Numbered from the stretch's first letter, positions 26,867-36,084 are shown. The stretch is 42,003 nt of DNA from an uncultured Deinococcota bacterium (GCA_947311535.1 CAMZLP010000024.1:1-42003); one strand, 5' to 3'. Notes: a model not told the origin generated them from the letters alone. Program-made: numbers and translations.

Positions 26867-27565
26867 ATGAGACTGCACCCAGCCTACTTAAACCCACTAG
26901 CAGTTGGTCAAGCTAGCTTGCGTTCTGATGAAGCCAAGCATCTTATCAGAGTATTAAGAGTCAAGCCTAATGCAGAATTACGAGTTTTTGATGGCTTAGG
27001 TAATGAAGCAAAAGCCATTGTTCGTTCAATTGATAAATACAGCGTGAATATTGAAATTTTTGAGATTTATAAGTCAAAAACTGAAGCTAAACTAAACATT
27101 AGTCTGGCAATATCATTACTAAAAGCTGATAAATTAGCAGATATTGTTCGCAAATCAACAGAGCTAGGAGTTAAAGAAATAAAACTGTTTTATAGTCAAT
27201 ACTCCCAAGTTCAAAAGATATCTGAAAATAAATTGCAACGCCTTAATAAAATAGCTTTAGAAGCGGCTAAGCAGTCTGCTCGAGCAGTTGTACCTAAAAT
27301 ATATGCCCCAGTTGCTTTAAAAGATATTGACTTCGGACAGATTAATCTTTTAGCACATCCTTATGCCAAAGATAGCTTGGCTGATATTGAAATAAACAAA
27401 GAGGGTATTACGGTTTTTATTGGTCCAGAGGGTGGTTTTAGTAAAGAAGAGCTTGCCCATTTTAAACAAAATATGGAGCTCATTAACTTAGGGCCACGTA
27501 TTCTAAGAGTAGAAACAGCAGCAATTGCAGTAATCTCAGGATTACTCATACCTAATGCTATATGA
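26867..27565 (+). CDS. rsmE: 16S rRNA (uracil-1498-N3)-methyltransferase
   Basis: 232 aa, the usual RsmE length. It methylates U1498 of 16S rRNA and has a SPOUT knot fold. The N-terminal PUA-like domain contains SDEAKHLIRVLRVKPNAELRVFDGLG (core HLIRVLRVKPN). The knot contains VRKSTELGVKEIKLFYSQYS (core KSTELGV), EAAKQSARAVVP, FIGPEGGFSKEEL, and LGPRILRVETA, which are diagnostic. It begins 10 bp after prmA, a pairing seen in many bacteria, and overlaps the following gene by 4 bp. Confidence 0.95.
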   Translation: MRLHPAYLNPLAVGQASLRSDEAKHLIRVLRVKPNAELRVFDGLGNEAKAIVRSIDKYSVNIEIFEIYKSKTEAKLNISLAISLLKADKLADIVRKSTELGVKEIKLFYSQYSQVQKISENKLQRLNKIALEAAKQSARAVVPKIYAPVALKDIDFGQINLLAHPYAKDSLADIEINKEGITVFIGPEGGFSKEELAHFKQNMELINLGPRILRVETAAIAVISGLLIPNAI

Positions 27566-27963
27566 TTAAAACTATGAGGTATTTGATTTTATTTTTAGTA
27601 TTAATTCTCAGTTCTTGTGTACCGCTTTATTTTCCACCTGTGCCTGCAAAGTTGGATTTAGAAAAAACAACTAGCTTGAGCAATTCACAGGGGCTTAGTT
27701 TCTCTGAAGCTAGGCTAAGGCTATCACTCAGGCTTACAAGCATTAGAAAAGAAGATTGGCTAGCAGTGCAGTGGTTTGCGCCTAATAATAAAGAGCTAAG
27801 CTCAGAGGCCATTTGGATAAACCCTGAATTAGAAGGGGAGACGGTAGAATTTATTTTGTCTGAAGATATTGAATTAACTGATGGTTTGTGGCGAGCGGTG
27901 GTTTCATTTGATAATCAATTATTAAGGCAGTTTGTAGTTGAGCTTAAATTGGCCCCAAAATAA
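27562..27963 (+). CDS. Small lipoprotein of unknown function
   Basis: 133 aa. The N-terminus MRYLILFLVLILSSC is a signal peptide with lipobox LSSC, Cys19 being the lipidation site. The mature protein (114 aa) begins with a proline-rich VPLYFPPVPAKLDL segment, then a beta-rich domain with WLAVQWFAPNNKEL, ETVEFILSEDIELTDGLWRAVVSFD (core DGLWRAVVSF) and QFVVEL. This may be an immunoglobulin-like sandwich. I recognise no family. The ATG overlaps the rsmE stop (ATGA), and the operon ends here at a terminator hairpin. Confidence 0.7.
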   Translation: MIKTMRYLILFLVLILSSCVPLYFPPVPAKLDLEKTTSLSNSQGLSFSEARLRLSLRLTSIRKEDWLAVQWFAPNNKELSSEAIWINPELEGETVEFILSEDIELTDGLWRAVVSFDNQLLRQFVVELKLAPK

Positions 27964-27993
27964 AAACCGCCAAATAAAGCTATTTGGCGGTTT
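27964..27993. terminator. Bidirectional terminator between the small lipoprotein gene and secDF
   Basis: A 13-bp perfect stem (AAACCGCCAAATA with TATTTGGCGGTTT) and loop AAGC. On the minus strand TTATTTT follows the stem's own TTT, giving a good U-tract to end the rimP-to-secDF operon. On the plus strand the trailing TTTAAT is weaker. Confidence 0.85.
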
Positions 27994-28010
27994 AATGAGT
28001 TTAAAGATGT

Positions 28011-30236
28011 TTAGGCTCGAGCCCGACCACGGCGTTTTACCGTTTTAGTTGAGGAGCGAGATCGGAACCAAACAACCATTGGAGCTAATATGAATATGCT
28101 CGAGTATGTGCCCACAGCAATACCAATTAGCAGCGTCAAACTAAAATCATGTAGCACTTGCCCACCAAAAATTAGCAGAGCAAATACTGGTATTAAGGTA
28201 GTCAAAGAAGTCATTACCGTACGTGATAGTGTTTGATTAACAGATAATTCAACAATTTCAGCATAATTGGCTGCTCTTGTTTTTTTAAAGTTTTCCCGAA
28301 TTCTATCGGCAATGATAATTGAATCATTTAAGGAATAACCAACTACAAAGAGTAGGGCTGCTAATACCGGAATACTAAATTCGGCACCAGTTATAGTTAA
28401 TGCACCCAAAGTAATACCCACGTCATGAATTACAGCAACAATTGCAGCAATGGCAACAATCCAGGTTGGCCAGAATCTCCAAGCAACATAGAGTAAAATT
28501 AGTAGTAGTGAAACAAGCATAGCTTTAATTGCACCTGCTCGTAGGTCAGAACCGACAGCCGGTCCTACAAAGTCAGCTGATCTTAATTTAGCACCCAAAT
28601 TATGCGATAATGCTGTTGCTAACTCAGTACTTCCGTCAGTTGCTCTACTCTTAACAGAGATTAATTTATAGTCGCTGCTGGTAGTAGCTTCATCACCTAG
28701 GGTTGCAGTTGCATCACTTACCTCTTGTACTAAAGAGTTTGACCCATTAATACCCGCAATGGCAACTTCGTCTATGGCATTACGTACATCAGTCACGCTT
28801 ATGTCTTTGTCTACTTCTAAAAGTGCATTGGTACCGCCAGTAAAGTCAACAGATAAGTTTAAGCCCTGTGTTGCCAATAAACCAATAGAGCCAACAGCAA
28901 TAAGCCCAGAGATACCTAAAACAATAGGGGCAAATTTTAAGAATCTTAGCTTTGTTTTATCAATATAAAAACCAGCTGGTAAAAATGTTTTATTAATCTT
29001 AAGTGTTAAAACGTCTAATAAAAATGGTACTACTACTGTATTTACAAATACCGCAGCAACAATACCCAAAGATAGCGTTATTGCAAAACCACGCACAGCG
29101 CCTGAAGTGTATTGATAAAGAGCCATAGCAGCTAAAAGAGTAGTAAAGTTAGCATCTAAAATCGCTGACAATGATTGACCAAAACCATTTTTCATGGCCA
29201 AGCGTAAACCTTTGCCTGCTCGTAATTCTTCTTTAATTCTTTCAAAAGATATAACATTGCCGTCTACAGCCGCACCAATTGTTAATACTAAACCAGCCAA
29301 GCCAGGTAGAGTTAAAACGGCATTTAAGCCAGCGAGCATACCAAATAGGAAAAGTAAAACAAGCAATAAACCAATTGTTAAGACTCCACCAAATAATGGC
29401 CCATAATATAATAAGATGATAACAACTACGCCAAGACCACCAATTAAGGCAGCAGTTTTACCAGCTGAAATCGAATCTTGACCAAGGGTAGGGCCAATAA
29501 CCCTAAATTCTTCTTGGTTTAATTTAATCGGCAGGCTACCAGATCGAAGTACAAGAGCTGTATCAGTAGCTTCTTCAATTGTGGCTATGCCATTAATTTC
29601 ACCACTATTAGAAATGGTACCGTTAATAGTAGGTGCTGTTTGCACTACTCCATCTAAAACAATGGCCATATTACGGCCAATATTTTCTCCAGTAAATTTG
29701 GCAAAATCGCTGGCAAATGCATTTTTAATATTAAACTGAACAACTGCCCCATTTAAAGTTGCACCACCCACACGGTTATAGTCTGCTTGAGCATCACTCA
29801 AGATTTCTCCTGTAAAAGCGACATCTTCTAAATCATCAAGTGTAATCGTACCATTGCGAACATTTGACTCACTTTCGGGCTTTACTAATCTAAATTCTAA
29901 AACGGCTTGTTGACCAATTAAGCCTAAGGCACGGTCTTGATCTTCTGCTGATAGACCTGGCAATTCAACAACAATACGGTTTGTACCGCTGGTTTGAACT
30001 AAAGGCTCAGAAACCCCAAATTCATTAACTCGATTTTCAACAATGTTGCGGGCGGTATTTAAATCATCTAGGCTTGGGTTTTCTTCATCAGCTTGTAAAA
30101 CAACTCTTAGTCCACCTTGTAAATCAAGACCAAGTTTAATTGCTTCTTTACCAGGGTTCCAAGGCTGCCATAAATACATTACCGAAGCAATTATGGCTGC
30201 CAGAACCAATAGTCCTGTAGTATTCCTTTTATTCAT
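28011..30236 (-). CDS. secDF: SecD-SecF fused protein translocase subunit
   Basis: 741 aa with SecD and SecF in a single chain, as in Thermus thermophilus TSecDF. It uses the proton gradient to aid late steps of Sec-dependent export. Twelve membrane helices are expected: helix 1 at about 7-24, then the large extracytoplasmic P1 domain (GLDLQGGLRVVLQAD, VENRVNEFGVSEP, VVELPG), SecD helices with GAAVDGNVISFERIKEELRAG (the DxNV..FERIKE motif of SecD), then SecF with VDFTGGTNALLEV and GYSLNDSIIIADRIREN (core SLNDSIIIADRI). The C-terminus is basic (KTVKRRGRARA). AAAGGAGAAG precedes the ATG. It is the last gene of the rimP-nusA operon. Confidence 0.95.
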   Translation of the reverse strand: MNKRNTTGLLVLAAIIASVMYLWQPWNPGKEAIKLGLDLQGGLRVVLQADEENPSLDDLNTARNIVENRVNEFGVSEPLVQTSGTNRIVVELPGLSAEDQDRALGLIGQQAVLEFRLVKPESESNVRNGTITLDDLEDVAFTGEILSDAQADYNRVGGATLNGAVVQFNIKNAFASDFAKFTGENIGRNMAIVLDGVVQTAPTINGTISNSGEINGIATIEEATDTALVLRSGSLPIKLNQEEFRVIGPTLGQDSISAGKTAALIGGLGVVVIILLYYGPLFGGVLTIGLLLVLLFLFGMLAGLNAVLTLPGLAGLVLTIGAAVDGNVISFERIKEELRAGKGLRLAMKNGFGQSLSAILDANFTTLLAAMALYQYTSGAVRGFAITLSLGIVAAVFVNTVVVPFLLDVLTLKINKTFLPAGFYIDKTKLRFLKFAPIVLGISGLIAVGSIGLLATQGLNLSVDFTGGTNALLEVDKDISVTDVRNAIDEVAIAGINGSNSLVQEVSDATATLGDEATTSSDYKLISVKSRATDGSTELATALSHNLGAKLRSADFVGPAVGSDLRAGAIKAMLVSLLLILLYVAWRFWPTWIVAIAAIVAVIHDVGITLGALTITGAEFSIPVLAALLFVVGYSLNDSIIIADRIRENFKKTRAANYAEIVELSVNQTLSRTVMTSLTTLIPVFALLIFGGQVLHDFSLTLLIGIAVGTYSSIFILAPMVVWFRSRSSTKTVKRRGRARA

Positions 30237-30309
30237 ATCTTCTCCTTTAGTTAATTGTTTGTGACTATATATCTTAATTTTAAACTATAATGAAAATCTT
30301 AAAATATAT

Positions 30310-30651
30310 TCAGCCACCCTCGAGCTGATATTTCTGAAATATATTTAAAAGCTTTTGCTGTGATAAAATGAAGTAGTCATGATTATTTACTTTAGATGAA
30401 TATTGAAACCTTTGTAAGTATAGTTTCTTGGAATTAGAAAAATTAAGTTGCTCATTTTCTCGTTTTAACAAGCCTAAAGAGTTAATAGAAATAGCGTTTG
30501 TAAAAAGAAGAATGGGATTGTTAAATCCCATTGAATTATCATCTGGCTGCCAGCTAATATTTTGTTTTTGAAAAAGAGATAAAGAAAGACTAAGTAGCAA
30601 TAATGCTATTGTTGTAAATATTGCTAGTCTAGATTTATCTCTATAAGTCAT
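30310..30651 (-). CDS. Small membrane-anchored protein of unknown function
   Basis: 113 aa. One hydrophobic segment at residues 8-27 (IFTTIALLLLSLSLSLF) is followed by a polar, Asn- and Gln-rich domain (QRFQYSSKVNNHDYFILSQQ). No cysteine lipobox is seen, so it is probably a single-pass membrane protein. It lies between infB and secDF. Its ATG overlaps the infB stop by one base (TAATG), so it is translationally coupled. Codon usage and position within the operon suggest a real gene, but I recognise no family. It contains a CTCGAG copy at 30319-30324 near its end. Confidence 0.65.
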   Translation of the reverse strand: MTYRDKSRLAIFTTIALLLLSLSLSLFQKQNISWQPDDNSMGFNNPILLFTNAISINSLGLLKRENEQLNFSNSKKLYLQRFQYSSKVNNHDYFILSQQKLLNIFQKYQLEGG

Positions 30652-32408
30652 TAGCTAAGAGGAATCTCCACTAATTCAAAAGCTTCAATGATATCGCCTT
30701 CTTTAAAAGCGTCATAATTATCTAAATTAATACCGCATTCAAAACCAGTGCCAAGTTCACGTACATCATCTTTAAAGCGTCTTAATTGGGCAATGGAGCC
30801 TTTATAAACTTCTTTACCTTTTCGCATTAATCTGGCTTTTGCACCACGTTTAATAATACCATTAGTTATATAAGAACCAGCAATATTACCTGTTCTAGGT
30901 ACTCTAATTACTTGTCTAATCTCAGCATGGCCAATAACTTTTTCTTCATATTCTGGCTCACTTTGACCTCTTATTAACCTTTGTACATCTTCAATTAGTT
31001 TATAGATGATTTTATAAGATTTTAGTGGGATGTTTAAGCGTTTAGCTTCTTTTTTGACAGCCCCACTTGGGTTAACACCAAAAGCTAAAACATGTGCGTC
31101 ACCAGTACCTGCCAATAATAGGTCAGATTCACTAGGAGCACCAACGGCTGCTAACATAATATTAAGATCTACATCTTTAGCTGCTTCAGCTTCTTTGGCC
31201 AATACTCCTTTAATTGCCTCTAATGAGCCTTGGGTATCAGCTCTTAAAATCAAATTAACGGTAATAGTATTTGTTTGACCAAATAAATCTTCTAAGGTTA
31301 TAGTTTTTTGAACTTTATTGGCAAGCTCTTCTTGTTCTCTTGTTGCTATTCTTTCTTCCACTATTTGTTTAGCTTCTTTTTCAGATGCAATTGCTTCTAT
31401 TAAGTCGCCGGCTGAAGGTTGGCTACTAAATCCCATTATTTGCACAGGAAAACTCGGGCCAGCATCTTTTATTCGGCTACCATCCGGAGAAATAAGAGCT
31501 CTAATTTTTGCCCATGATTCGCCAGAAACAATATAGTCACCAATTTTCAAAGTACCCTCTTGGATAATGGCGGTAACCAGTATACCTGCTTGCTTATCTC
31601 TTACAGATTCTACAATAATGGCCTTAGCTGCTTTATTTGGATCAGCACGCAAGTCTTCCATTTCAGCAACAAGTGCCAACATTTCAAGTAGATCATCAAT
31701 CCCTTTACCTGTCATGGCACTTAGTGGTACTACAATTGTCTCACCACCAAAATCTTCAGGGATTAATTCTACTTGCATTAAATCTTGTTTCACTTTATTT
31801 GGGTTAGCCTGAGGCAAATCAATTTTATTAATAGCAACAATGATTGGAATATTAGCAGCTTTGGCATGAGCTATGGCTTCACGGGTTTGGGGCATTATAC
31901 TATCATCTGCTGCTACTACAATAATTGCAATATCAGTAGCATTGGCACCACGCTGCCTTATGCTGGTAAATGCCTCGTGACCGGGTGTATCAATAAAGGT
32001 GATTTTGCCATGAGAGGTATTAGTTTGATAAGCACCGATATGCTGGGTTATACCACCAGCTTCACCGCTGGCAACTTTGGCCTTTCTTATATAATCCAAT
32101 AAGCTTGTCTTTCCATGATCTACATGACCCATTACACTTACAACTGGGGCACGCAATGGAATATCTTTTATTGCTGACTCGGCTGAACCTTTAGCTTTAG
32201 TTTTGGGCTCAGTTTTTACAGAACTTTTTTCTTCTGGCTCGTTTTGACTATCCTCGAGCACAAGCTGTTTAACAGCGTCAGCAGTTTCGTCATCTAAACT
32301 GCTAGCATGAGACTTGTATTCAACGCCCATTTCATCAAGTATAAGCATTAGCTCTTTTGATTCAATTCCTAGGGTTTTTGCTAGTTCGTATATTCTTACT
32401 TTCGACAT
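30651..32408 (-). CDS. infB: Translation initiation factor IF-2
   Basis: 585 aa, a short IF-2 close to the size of the Thermus protein. It places initiator tRNA on the ribosome with GTP hydrolysis. The N-terminal IF2_N module (RIYELAKTLGIESKELM, to about 50) and a short linker (to about 80) precede the G domain. G1 is GHVDHGKT at 94-101, G3 is DTPGHEAFTSIRQRGA, and G4 is NKIDL. Domains II and III and the C-terminal fMet-tRNA-binding domain (NGIIKRGAKARLMRKG, FECGI) complete it. GGAG lies 5 nt upstream of the ATG. Confidence 0.97.
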   Translation of the reverse strand: MSKVRIYELAKTLGIESKELMLILDEMGVEYKSHASSLDDETADAVKQLVLEDSQNEPEEKSSVKTEPKTKAKGSAESAIKDIPLRAPVVSVMGHVDHGKTSLLDYIRKAKVASGEAGGITQHIGAYQTNTSHGKITFIDTPGHEAFTSIRQRGANATDIAIIVVAADDSIMPQTREAIAHAKAANIPIIVAINKIDLPQANPNKVKQDLMQVELIPEDFGGETIVVPLSAMTGKGIDDLLEMLALVAEMEDLRADPNKAAKAIIVESVRDKQAGILVTAIIQEGTLKIGDYIVSGESWAKIRALISPDGSRIKDAGPSFPVQIMGFSSQPSAGDLIEAIASEKEAKQIVEERIATREQEELANKVQKTITLEDLFGQTNTITVNLILRADTQGSLEAIKGVLAKEAEAAKDVDLNIMLAAVGAPSESDLLLAGTGDAHVLAFGVNPSGAVKKEAKRLNIPLKSYKIIYKLIEDVQRLIRGQSEPEYEEKVIGHAEIRQVIRVPRTGNIAGSYITNGIIKRGAKARLMRKGKEVYKGSIAQLRRFKDDVRELGTGFECGINLDNYDAFKEGDIIEAFELVEIPLS

Positions 32409-32417
32409 TTATCTCCT

Positions 32418-32702
32418 TTAACAAGTCCTATTAGAGGCTTGAAAATTAGTATTTAATTTTATTAGTTCAAATATTCGGGCATGGCTTTGGCCAAAATATT
32501 TTTTAAAAGATTTCGCTTCATAACAATTTAAAGAATCTTTACATAGCCAACTGCCTCTAGTTTGCATTTTTTGTTTTTTATCAAATTGCCAGTTATTATT
32601 AGCATCTTTATAAAATCTTAGCAAAGAATCCTTTGCCTTTGATTGGCGACAACTAATGCAGCGTCTTAGAGGTATATGTTTAGTTTGATTCTTTAGACTC
32701 AT
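32418..32702 (-). CDS. ylxR: YlxR family RNA-binding protein (DUF448)
   Basis: 94 aa from the ATG at 32702. The longer frame from 32819 would overlap nusA out of frame and adds only a non-conserved basic-hydrophobic stretch. YlxR proteins are small nucleic-acid-binding proteins of the nusA-infB operon; in Bacillus a role in gene regulation has been reported. Diagnostic is RRCISCRQSKAKDSLLRFY (canonical R-x-C-I-x-C-R), then TRGSWLC, where R-G-x-Y/W-x-C is typical, and FKKYFGQ near the C-terminus. AAGGA lies about 12 nt upstream, which is far but usable. Neighbours confirm the call. Confidence 0.88.
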   Translation of the reverse strand: MSLKNQTKHIPLRRCISCRQSKAKDSLLRFYKDANNNWQFDKKQKMQTRGSWLCKDSLNCYEAKSFKKYFGQSHARIFELIKLNTNFQASNRTC

Positions 32703-32712
32703 AGAATTATAG

Positions 32713-33894
32713 TTATTCCTTAGGGCTATCACTTTCTTTTGTTGCTTCTTTTGCTGAATCATTAAATAAAGCGTCAAAAGCAGCTTGTTTAGAGCCACTA
32801 ATTGGAGTTTGTGATTCACCTTCTTCAGAAGCAGCTATAATCATTGCTTCATCTAAATCGCTAACACCTTCTGTTGGTTTAAGGTCTAATTTAAAACCAG
32901 TTAATTTAGCTGCCAAGCGGACGTTTTGCCCACTTTTGCCAATTGCTAAAGATAGCTGATCACTAGGCACTGAAACCGAGGCCTCTTTGGCATCATCATC
33001 AATTATTATTCTACCAACTTTAGCAGGTGATAGAGCATTGCGGATAAACTCGGCTGGATTAGGATCCCAGAGGATAACATCTACTCGCTCACGCTGTAAT
33101 TCGGAAGTGACTGCCTGAATGCGGCTACCACGCTGGCCGATACAAGCACCAATTGGATCAACATTTGGATTAGTGCTATTTACAGCAACTTTTGAACGCT
33201 GCCCTGCTTCACGGGCAATAGATTTTAAAACTACTGTGCCATCGGCAATTTCTGGGATTTCTTGCTTCATTAGATATTCTAAAAGCTCTGGAGCTGACCT
33301 TGAAACCAAAATGCTCGGCCCACGGTTAGAAGCCTCAACCTCTTTAATAAAGACTTTAATCCGATTACCCACTGGATAACGCTCACCCTGAATTTGATCA
33401 CGGACGGTCATAAGGGCTTCGCCACGACCAAGATCAACAAAGACATTGCGTTTATTATCAAGCCGTGAAACAGTAGCAGTCATAATTTCGCCTTTGCGAT
33501 CTTTGTATTCGTCTAAAATCATTTGTTTTTCAGCTTCACGTATTTTTTGAGTTATCACTTGTTTAGTTGTTCGCAATGCTATTCGAGTGAATTTTTCAGG
33601 GTCAACTGGAAATTCTAATTCCATACCTACAGAAATATCATCGTCTAATTCAAGCGCTTCTTCTAAGCTGATTTCAGTATTTGGGTTTAATACCTCTTCT
33701 ACAACTTTACGAATAATTAAGACTTCTAATTCACCGCTATTCGGGTCAATTATTACATCAATTTCTTTGCCAGGTTCTATGTTTCTCTCATAGGCTTGCT
33801 CGAGCGCATTTTCAAAATTATTTACTAATTCCATCTTATCCAAATTGCGCTCCATAGCCAGTTGGTTAAGTGCATCTAAAAAATCTTTGCTCAT
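32713..33894 (-). CDS. nusA: Transcription termination/antitermination factor NusA
   Basis: 393 aa. It binds RNA polymerase to modulate pausing, intrinsic termination and antitermination. The order is N-terminal RNAP-binding domain (1-130: FLDALNQLAMERNLDKMELVNNFENALEQAY, core FENALEQAYER), S1 domain (EIMTATVSRLDNKRNVFVDLGRGEA), KH1 (DPIGACIGQRGSRIQAVTSELQRERVDVI, core GACIGQRGSRI), and KH2 (AIGKSGQNVRLAAKLTG). There is no acidic C-terminal repeat, as in Gram-positives and Thermus. GGAGG at 33899-33903 precedes the ATG. Confidence 0.96.
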   Translation of the reverse strand: MSKDFLDALNQLAMERNLDKMELVNNFENALEQAYERNIEPGKEIDVIIDPNSGELEVLIIRKVVEEVLNPNTEISLEEALELDDDISVGMELEFPVDPEKFTRIALRTTKQVITQKIREAEKQMILDEYKDRKGEIMTATVSRLDNKRNVFVDLGRGEALMTVRDQIQGERYPVGNRIKVFIKEVEASNRGPSILVSRSAPELLEYLMKQEIPEIADGTVVLKSIAREAGQRSKVAVNSTNPNVDPIGACIGQRGSRIQAVTSELQRERVDVILWDPNPAEFIRNALSPAKVGRIIIDDDAKEASVSVPSDQLSLAIGKSGQNVRLAAKLTGFKLDLKPTEGVSDLDEAMIIAASEEGESQTPISGSKQAAFDALFNDSAKEATKESDSPKE

Positions 33895-33905
33895 TCAATC
33901 CTCCT

Positions 33906-34346
33906 TTATCGCGGGGTTTTTGGCCATTCAGCCAAGTTCGCCTTGATTTCTGCAAATTTGTAAGTCTTCAATTCCTTTTTTAGCAAAAAACTTACACTAT
34001 CGTTGCTTACTTCTTTAATTACGCCTATAAAAGTATTCTTATTGGTTTTCACCTTTGCTTTTAGATTAATAAAGCGTTCAAAATGTCTTTTTGTTTTTAA
34101 AGGCCTTTTACTACCAGGCGATTCTACATTGAGTTGATATGGGTCTTCGAACGGATCTATTTGATCAAGCTCGAGCCCAAACACATTAGCTACTAAACTA
34201 ACATCATCAATAGAAACAATTTCTTCATTGATTTTGTCGATTCTTAAAAGTATCTCTCGGTTTTTACTTTCTTTATTTATTTTTACTTCCAAAACCTCAA
34301 AGCCTAAGGGCTCAAGCAGGTTTTTTGCGGCAGCTTCTAGGTCCAT
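33906..34346 (-). CDS. rimP: Ribosome maturation factor RimP
   Basis: 146 aa. It assists 30S subunit assembly. The N-terminal domain has GFEVLEVKINKESKNREILLRID (core FEVLEVKI), and the C-terminal Sm-like barrel has QLNVESPGSKRPLKTKRHFERFI, with the diagnostic VESPGSKRPLK. It starts the operon, with AAGGGGGG at 34350-34357 as the ribosome binding site of the ATG at 34346. Its leader contains a promoter and a terminator-like hairpin that could control the operon. Confidence 0.94.
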   Translation of the reverse strand: MDLEAAAKNLLEPLGFEVLEVKINKESKNREILLRIDKINEEIVSIDDVSLVANVFGLELDQIDPFEDPYQLNVESPGSKRPLKTKRHFERFINLKAKVKTNKNTFIGVIKEVSNDSVSFLLKKELKTYKFAEIKANLAEWPKTPR

Positions 34347-34375
34347 AAACCCCCCTTGTAAGCCTTACCAAGACC

Positions 34376-34405
34376 AAAAAAAAGATGGCGTGCAGCGCAC
34401 CCACC
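34376..34405 (-). promoter_or_regulatory. Terminator-like hairpin (attenuator) in the rimP-nusA operon leader
   Basis: On the minus strand, between promoter and rimP, GGTGG-GTG pairs with CAC-G-CCATC across the loop CGCTG (34384-34405) as an 8-bp stem with one bulge and one wobble. It is directly followed by eight Ts (34376-34383). Upstream CTACC can alternatively pair with GGTGG, as in a simple antiterminator. Leader termination by NusA autoregulates this operon in Bacillus; that the same occurs here is inferred. Confidence 0.55.
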
Positions 34406-34443
34406 AAGGATAATGGTAGTAGGAATCCTAAATCCTAACAGCT

Positions 34444-34472
34444 AGTATACATCTTTTAGAAAAACTTCACAA
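34444..34472 (-). promoter_or_regulatory. Promoter of the rimP-nusA-infB-secDF operon
   Basis: On the minus strand TTGTGA (34467-34472), a 17-bp spacer and TATACT (34444-34449) form a strong sigma70-type promoter. It gives an approximately 90-nt leader before rimP with the hairpin described at 34376-34405. Confidence 0.6.
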
Positions 34473-34544
34473 GGGCAAACTAACATTGAATTTGACCGTA
34501 TATTAGCCCTAGATTGGCTAAATTGAAATACCTAAAATCTCGAC

Positions 34545-36077
34545 TTAATTTGAATATTCTCCCCAGATATTTCTTAGCACATCATTAATTTCACCAATTG
34601 TGGCTTTATTTCTAAAAGCAGTTAATATAAAAGGGAAAATATTTTCTGTGCTTTTTGCAATTTCTGCTAATTTTTCTAAACTGGCAGTAGTTAAATCTTG
34701 CTCTCGATTGCTTTTAAATTGCTTAATTTCTTCCTCTCGAGCCTTTTGTAATTCGGGCGTAATTTTTTGAATTGGTATATTAGCTTCATCGTCAGAAATA
34801 AATTTGTTTACCCCAACGACAATTCGCTTTTTAGATTCAATATCTTTTTGAAATTGATAAGCAGATTCTTCTATTTCATTTTGAATAAAATTTGCTTCTA
34901 TTGCTTTAACGCTTCCACCCAAGCTTTCAACCTGAGCTATTAATTCCAGAGCTTGCTTTTCTAAATTGTCGGTTAAATGCTCCAGATAATAGCTGCCTGC
35001 TAATGGGTCAATAGCTTCAGGGATACCTGATTCATAGGCTAATATTTGCTGAGTTCGTAAGGCAATTCTTGCCGATTTAGCGGTTGGTAGGCCCAAGGCT
35101 TCATCCATAGAATTAGTATGTAGAGATTGGCTGCCACCTAATACAGCTGCTAAAGCTTGATAAGCTGTGCGCACAATATTATTTTCTGGCTGTTGTGCAC
35201 TTAGGGTGCTACCACCGGTTTGGCTATGAAAACGAAGCATCAATGATTTCTCTTTTTGAGCCTTGAATTCATTTTTCATAATATTAGCCCAAATACGCCT
35301 TGCTGCTCTAAACTTGGCGGTTTCTTCTAAAATATTATTATGGCTGGCAAAGAAGAAACTCAAACGCGGTGCAAATTGGTCTATATCTAAGCCCTTAGAC
35401 ATGGCAGCCCGAACGTATTCTTTGGCATTAGCAATAGTAAAGGCAATCTCTTGAGCTGCGGTAGAGCCTGCCTCACGGATATGATAGCCACTAATTGAAA
35501 TTGTATTCCAACGGGGTAAATTTTGGGCACAGTATTCAAAAATATCAGTAACCAAACGCATAGACTCTTTAGGCGGATAAATATAAGTGCCTCGAGCTAC
35601 ATATTCTTTTAAAATATCATTTTGAATTGTGCCACCCAAAGCTGAGCTTGCTATGCCTTGCTTTTCGGCAACTAAAATATAGAGTGCTAAAAGCATCATA
35701 GCAGGAGCGTTAATTGTCATAGAAGTTGTGATTTTATCTAAGGGGATAGTATCAAAAAGGAGTGCCATATCATCAACTGTAGCAATAGAAACCCCAACTT
35801 TACCAACTTCACCTTTGGACAATGGGCTGTCTGGGTCTAAACCAAGCTGAGTTGGTAAATCAAAAGCTACAGATAAGCCAGTAGTGCCTTGCGAGAGCAA
35901 GTATTTATAACGTTCATTTGATTCTTTGGCCGAGCCAAAGCCAGCATATTGACGCATAGTCCAATAGCGGCCTGTAGAATACATCTTTGGGTAAACCCCA
36001 CGAGTATATGGATATTCGCCGGGATTACCCAAACGGCTTGCTAAGTCTTTGGGGGCATTGCAATAGATAGGCTTCAT
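34545..36077 (-). CDS. Methylmalonyl-CoA mutase family, large catalytic subunit
   Basis: 510 aa, only the substrate-binding TIM barrel. The B12-binding domain (with DxHxxG) is absent and must be a separate subunit encoded elsewhere, as in split archaeal and Deinococcota enzymes. The enzyme rearranges (R)-methylmalonyl-CoA to succinyl-CoA using adenosylcobalamin. Seen are [20 protein letters not shown], with the Tyr (residue 33) of the methylmalonyl-specific TMY position kept, [33 protein letters not shown] and [19 protein letters not shown]. The missing isobutyryl/hydroxyisobutyryl-specific substitution at that Tyr favours true methylmalonyl-CoA as substrate. TATAAT lies 7 nt upstream of the ATG. 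Confidence 0.85.
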   Translation of the reverse strand: MKPIYCNAPKDLASRLGNPGEYPYTRGVYPKMYSTGRYWTMRQYAGFGSAKESNERYKYLLSQGTTGLSVAFDLPTQLGLDPDSPLSKGEVGKVGVSIATVDDMALLFDTIPLDKITTSMTINAPAMMLLALYILVAEKQGIASSALGGTIQNDILKEYVARGTYIYPPKESMRLVTDIFEYCAQNLPRWNTISISGYHIREAGSTAAQEIAFTIANAKEYVRAAMSKGLDIDQFAPRLSFFFASHNNILEETAKFRAARRIWANIMKNEFKAQKEKSLMLRFHSQTGGSTLSAQQPENNIVRTAYQALAAVLGGSQSLHTNSMDEALGLPTAKSARIALRTQQILAYESGIPEAIDPLAGSYYLEHLTDNLEKQALELIAQVESLGGSVKAIEANFIQNEIEESAYQFQKDIESKKRIVVGVNKFISDDEANIPIQKITPELQKAREEEIKQFKSNREQDLTTASLEKLAEIAKSTENIFPFILTAFRNKATIGEINDVLRNIWGEYSN

Positions 36078-36084
36078 AAACGCT

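Noticed and set aside
32703-32819. Longer N-terminus for YlxR starting at 32819
   Set aside because: It would overlap the end of nusA by over 100 bp. Conservation starts at the ATG at 32702.
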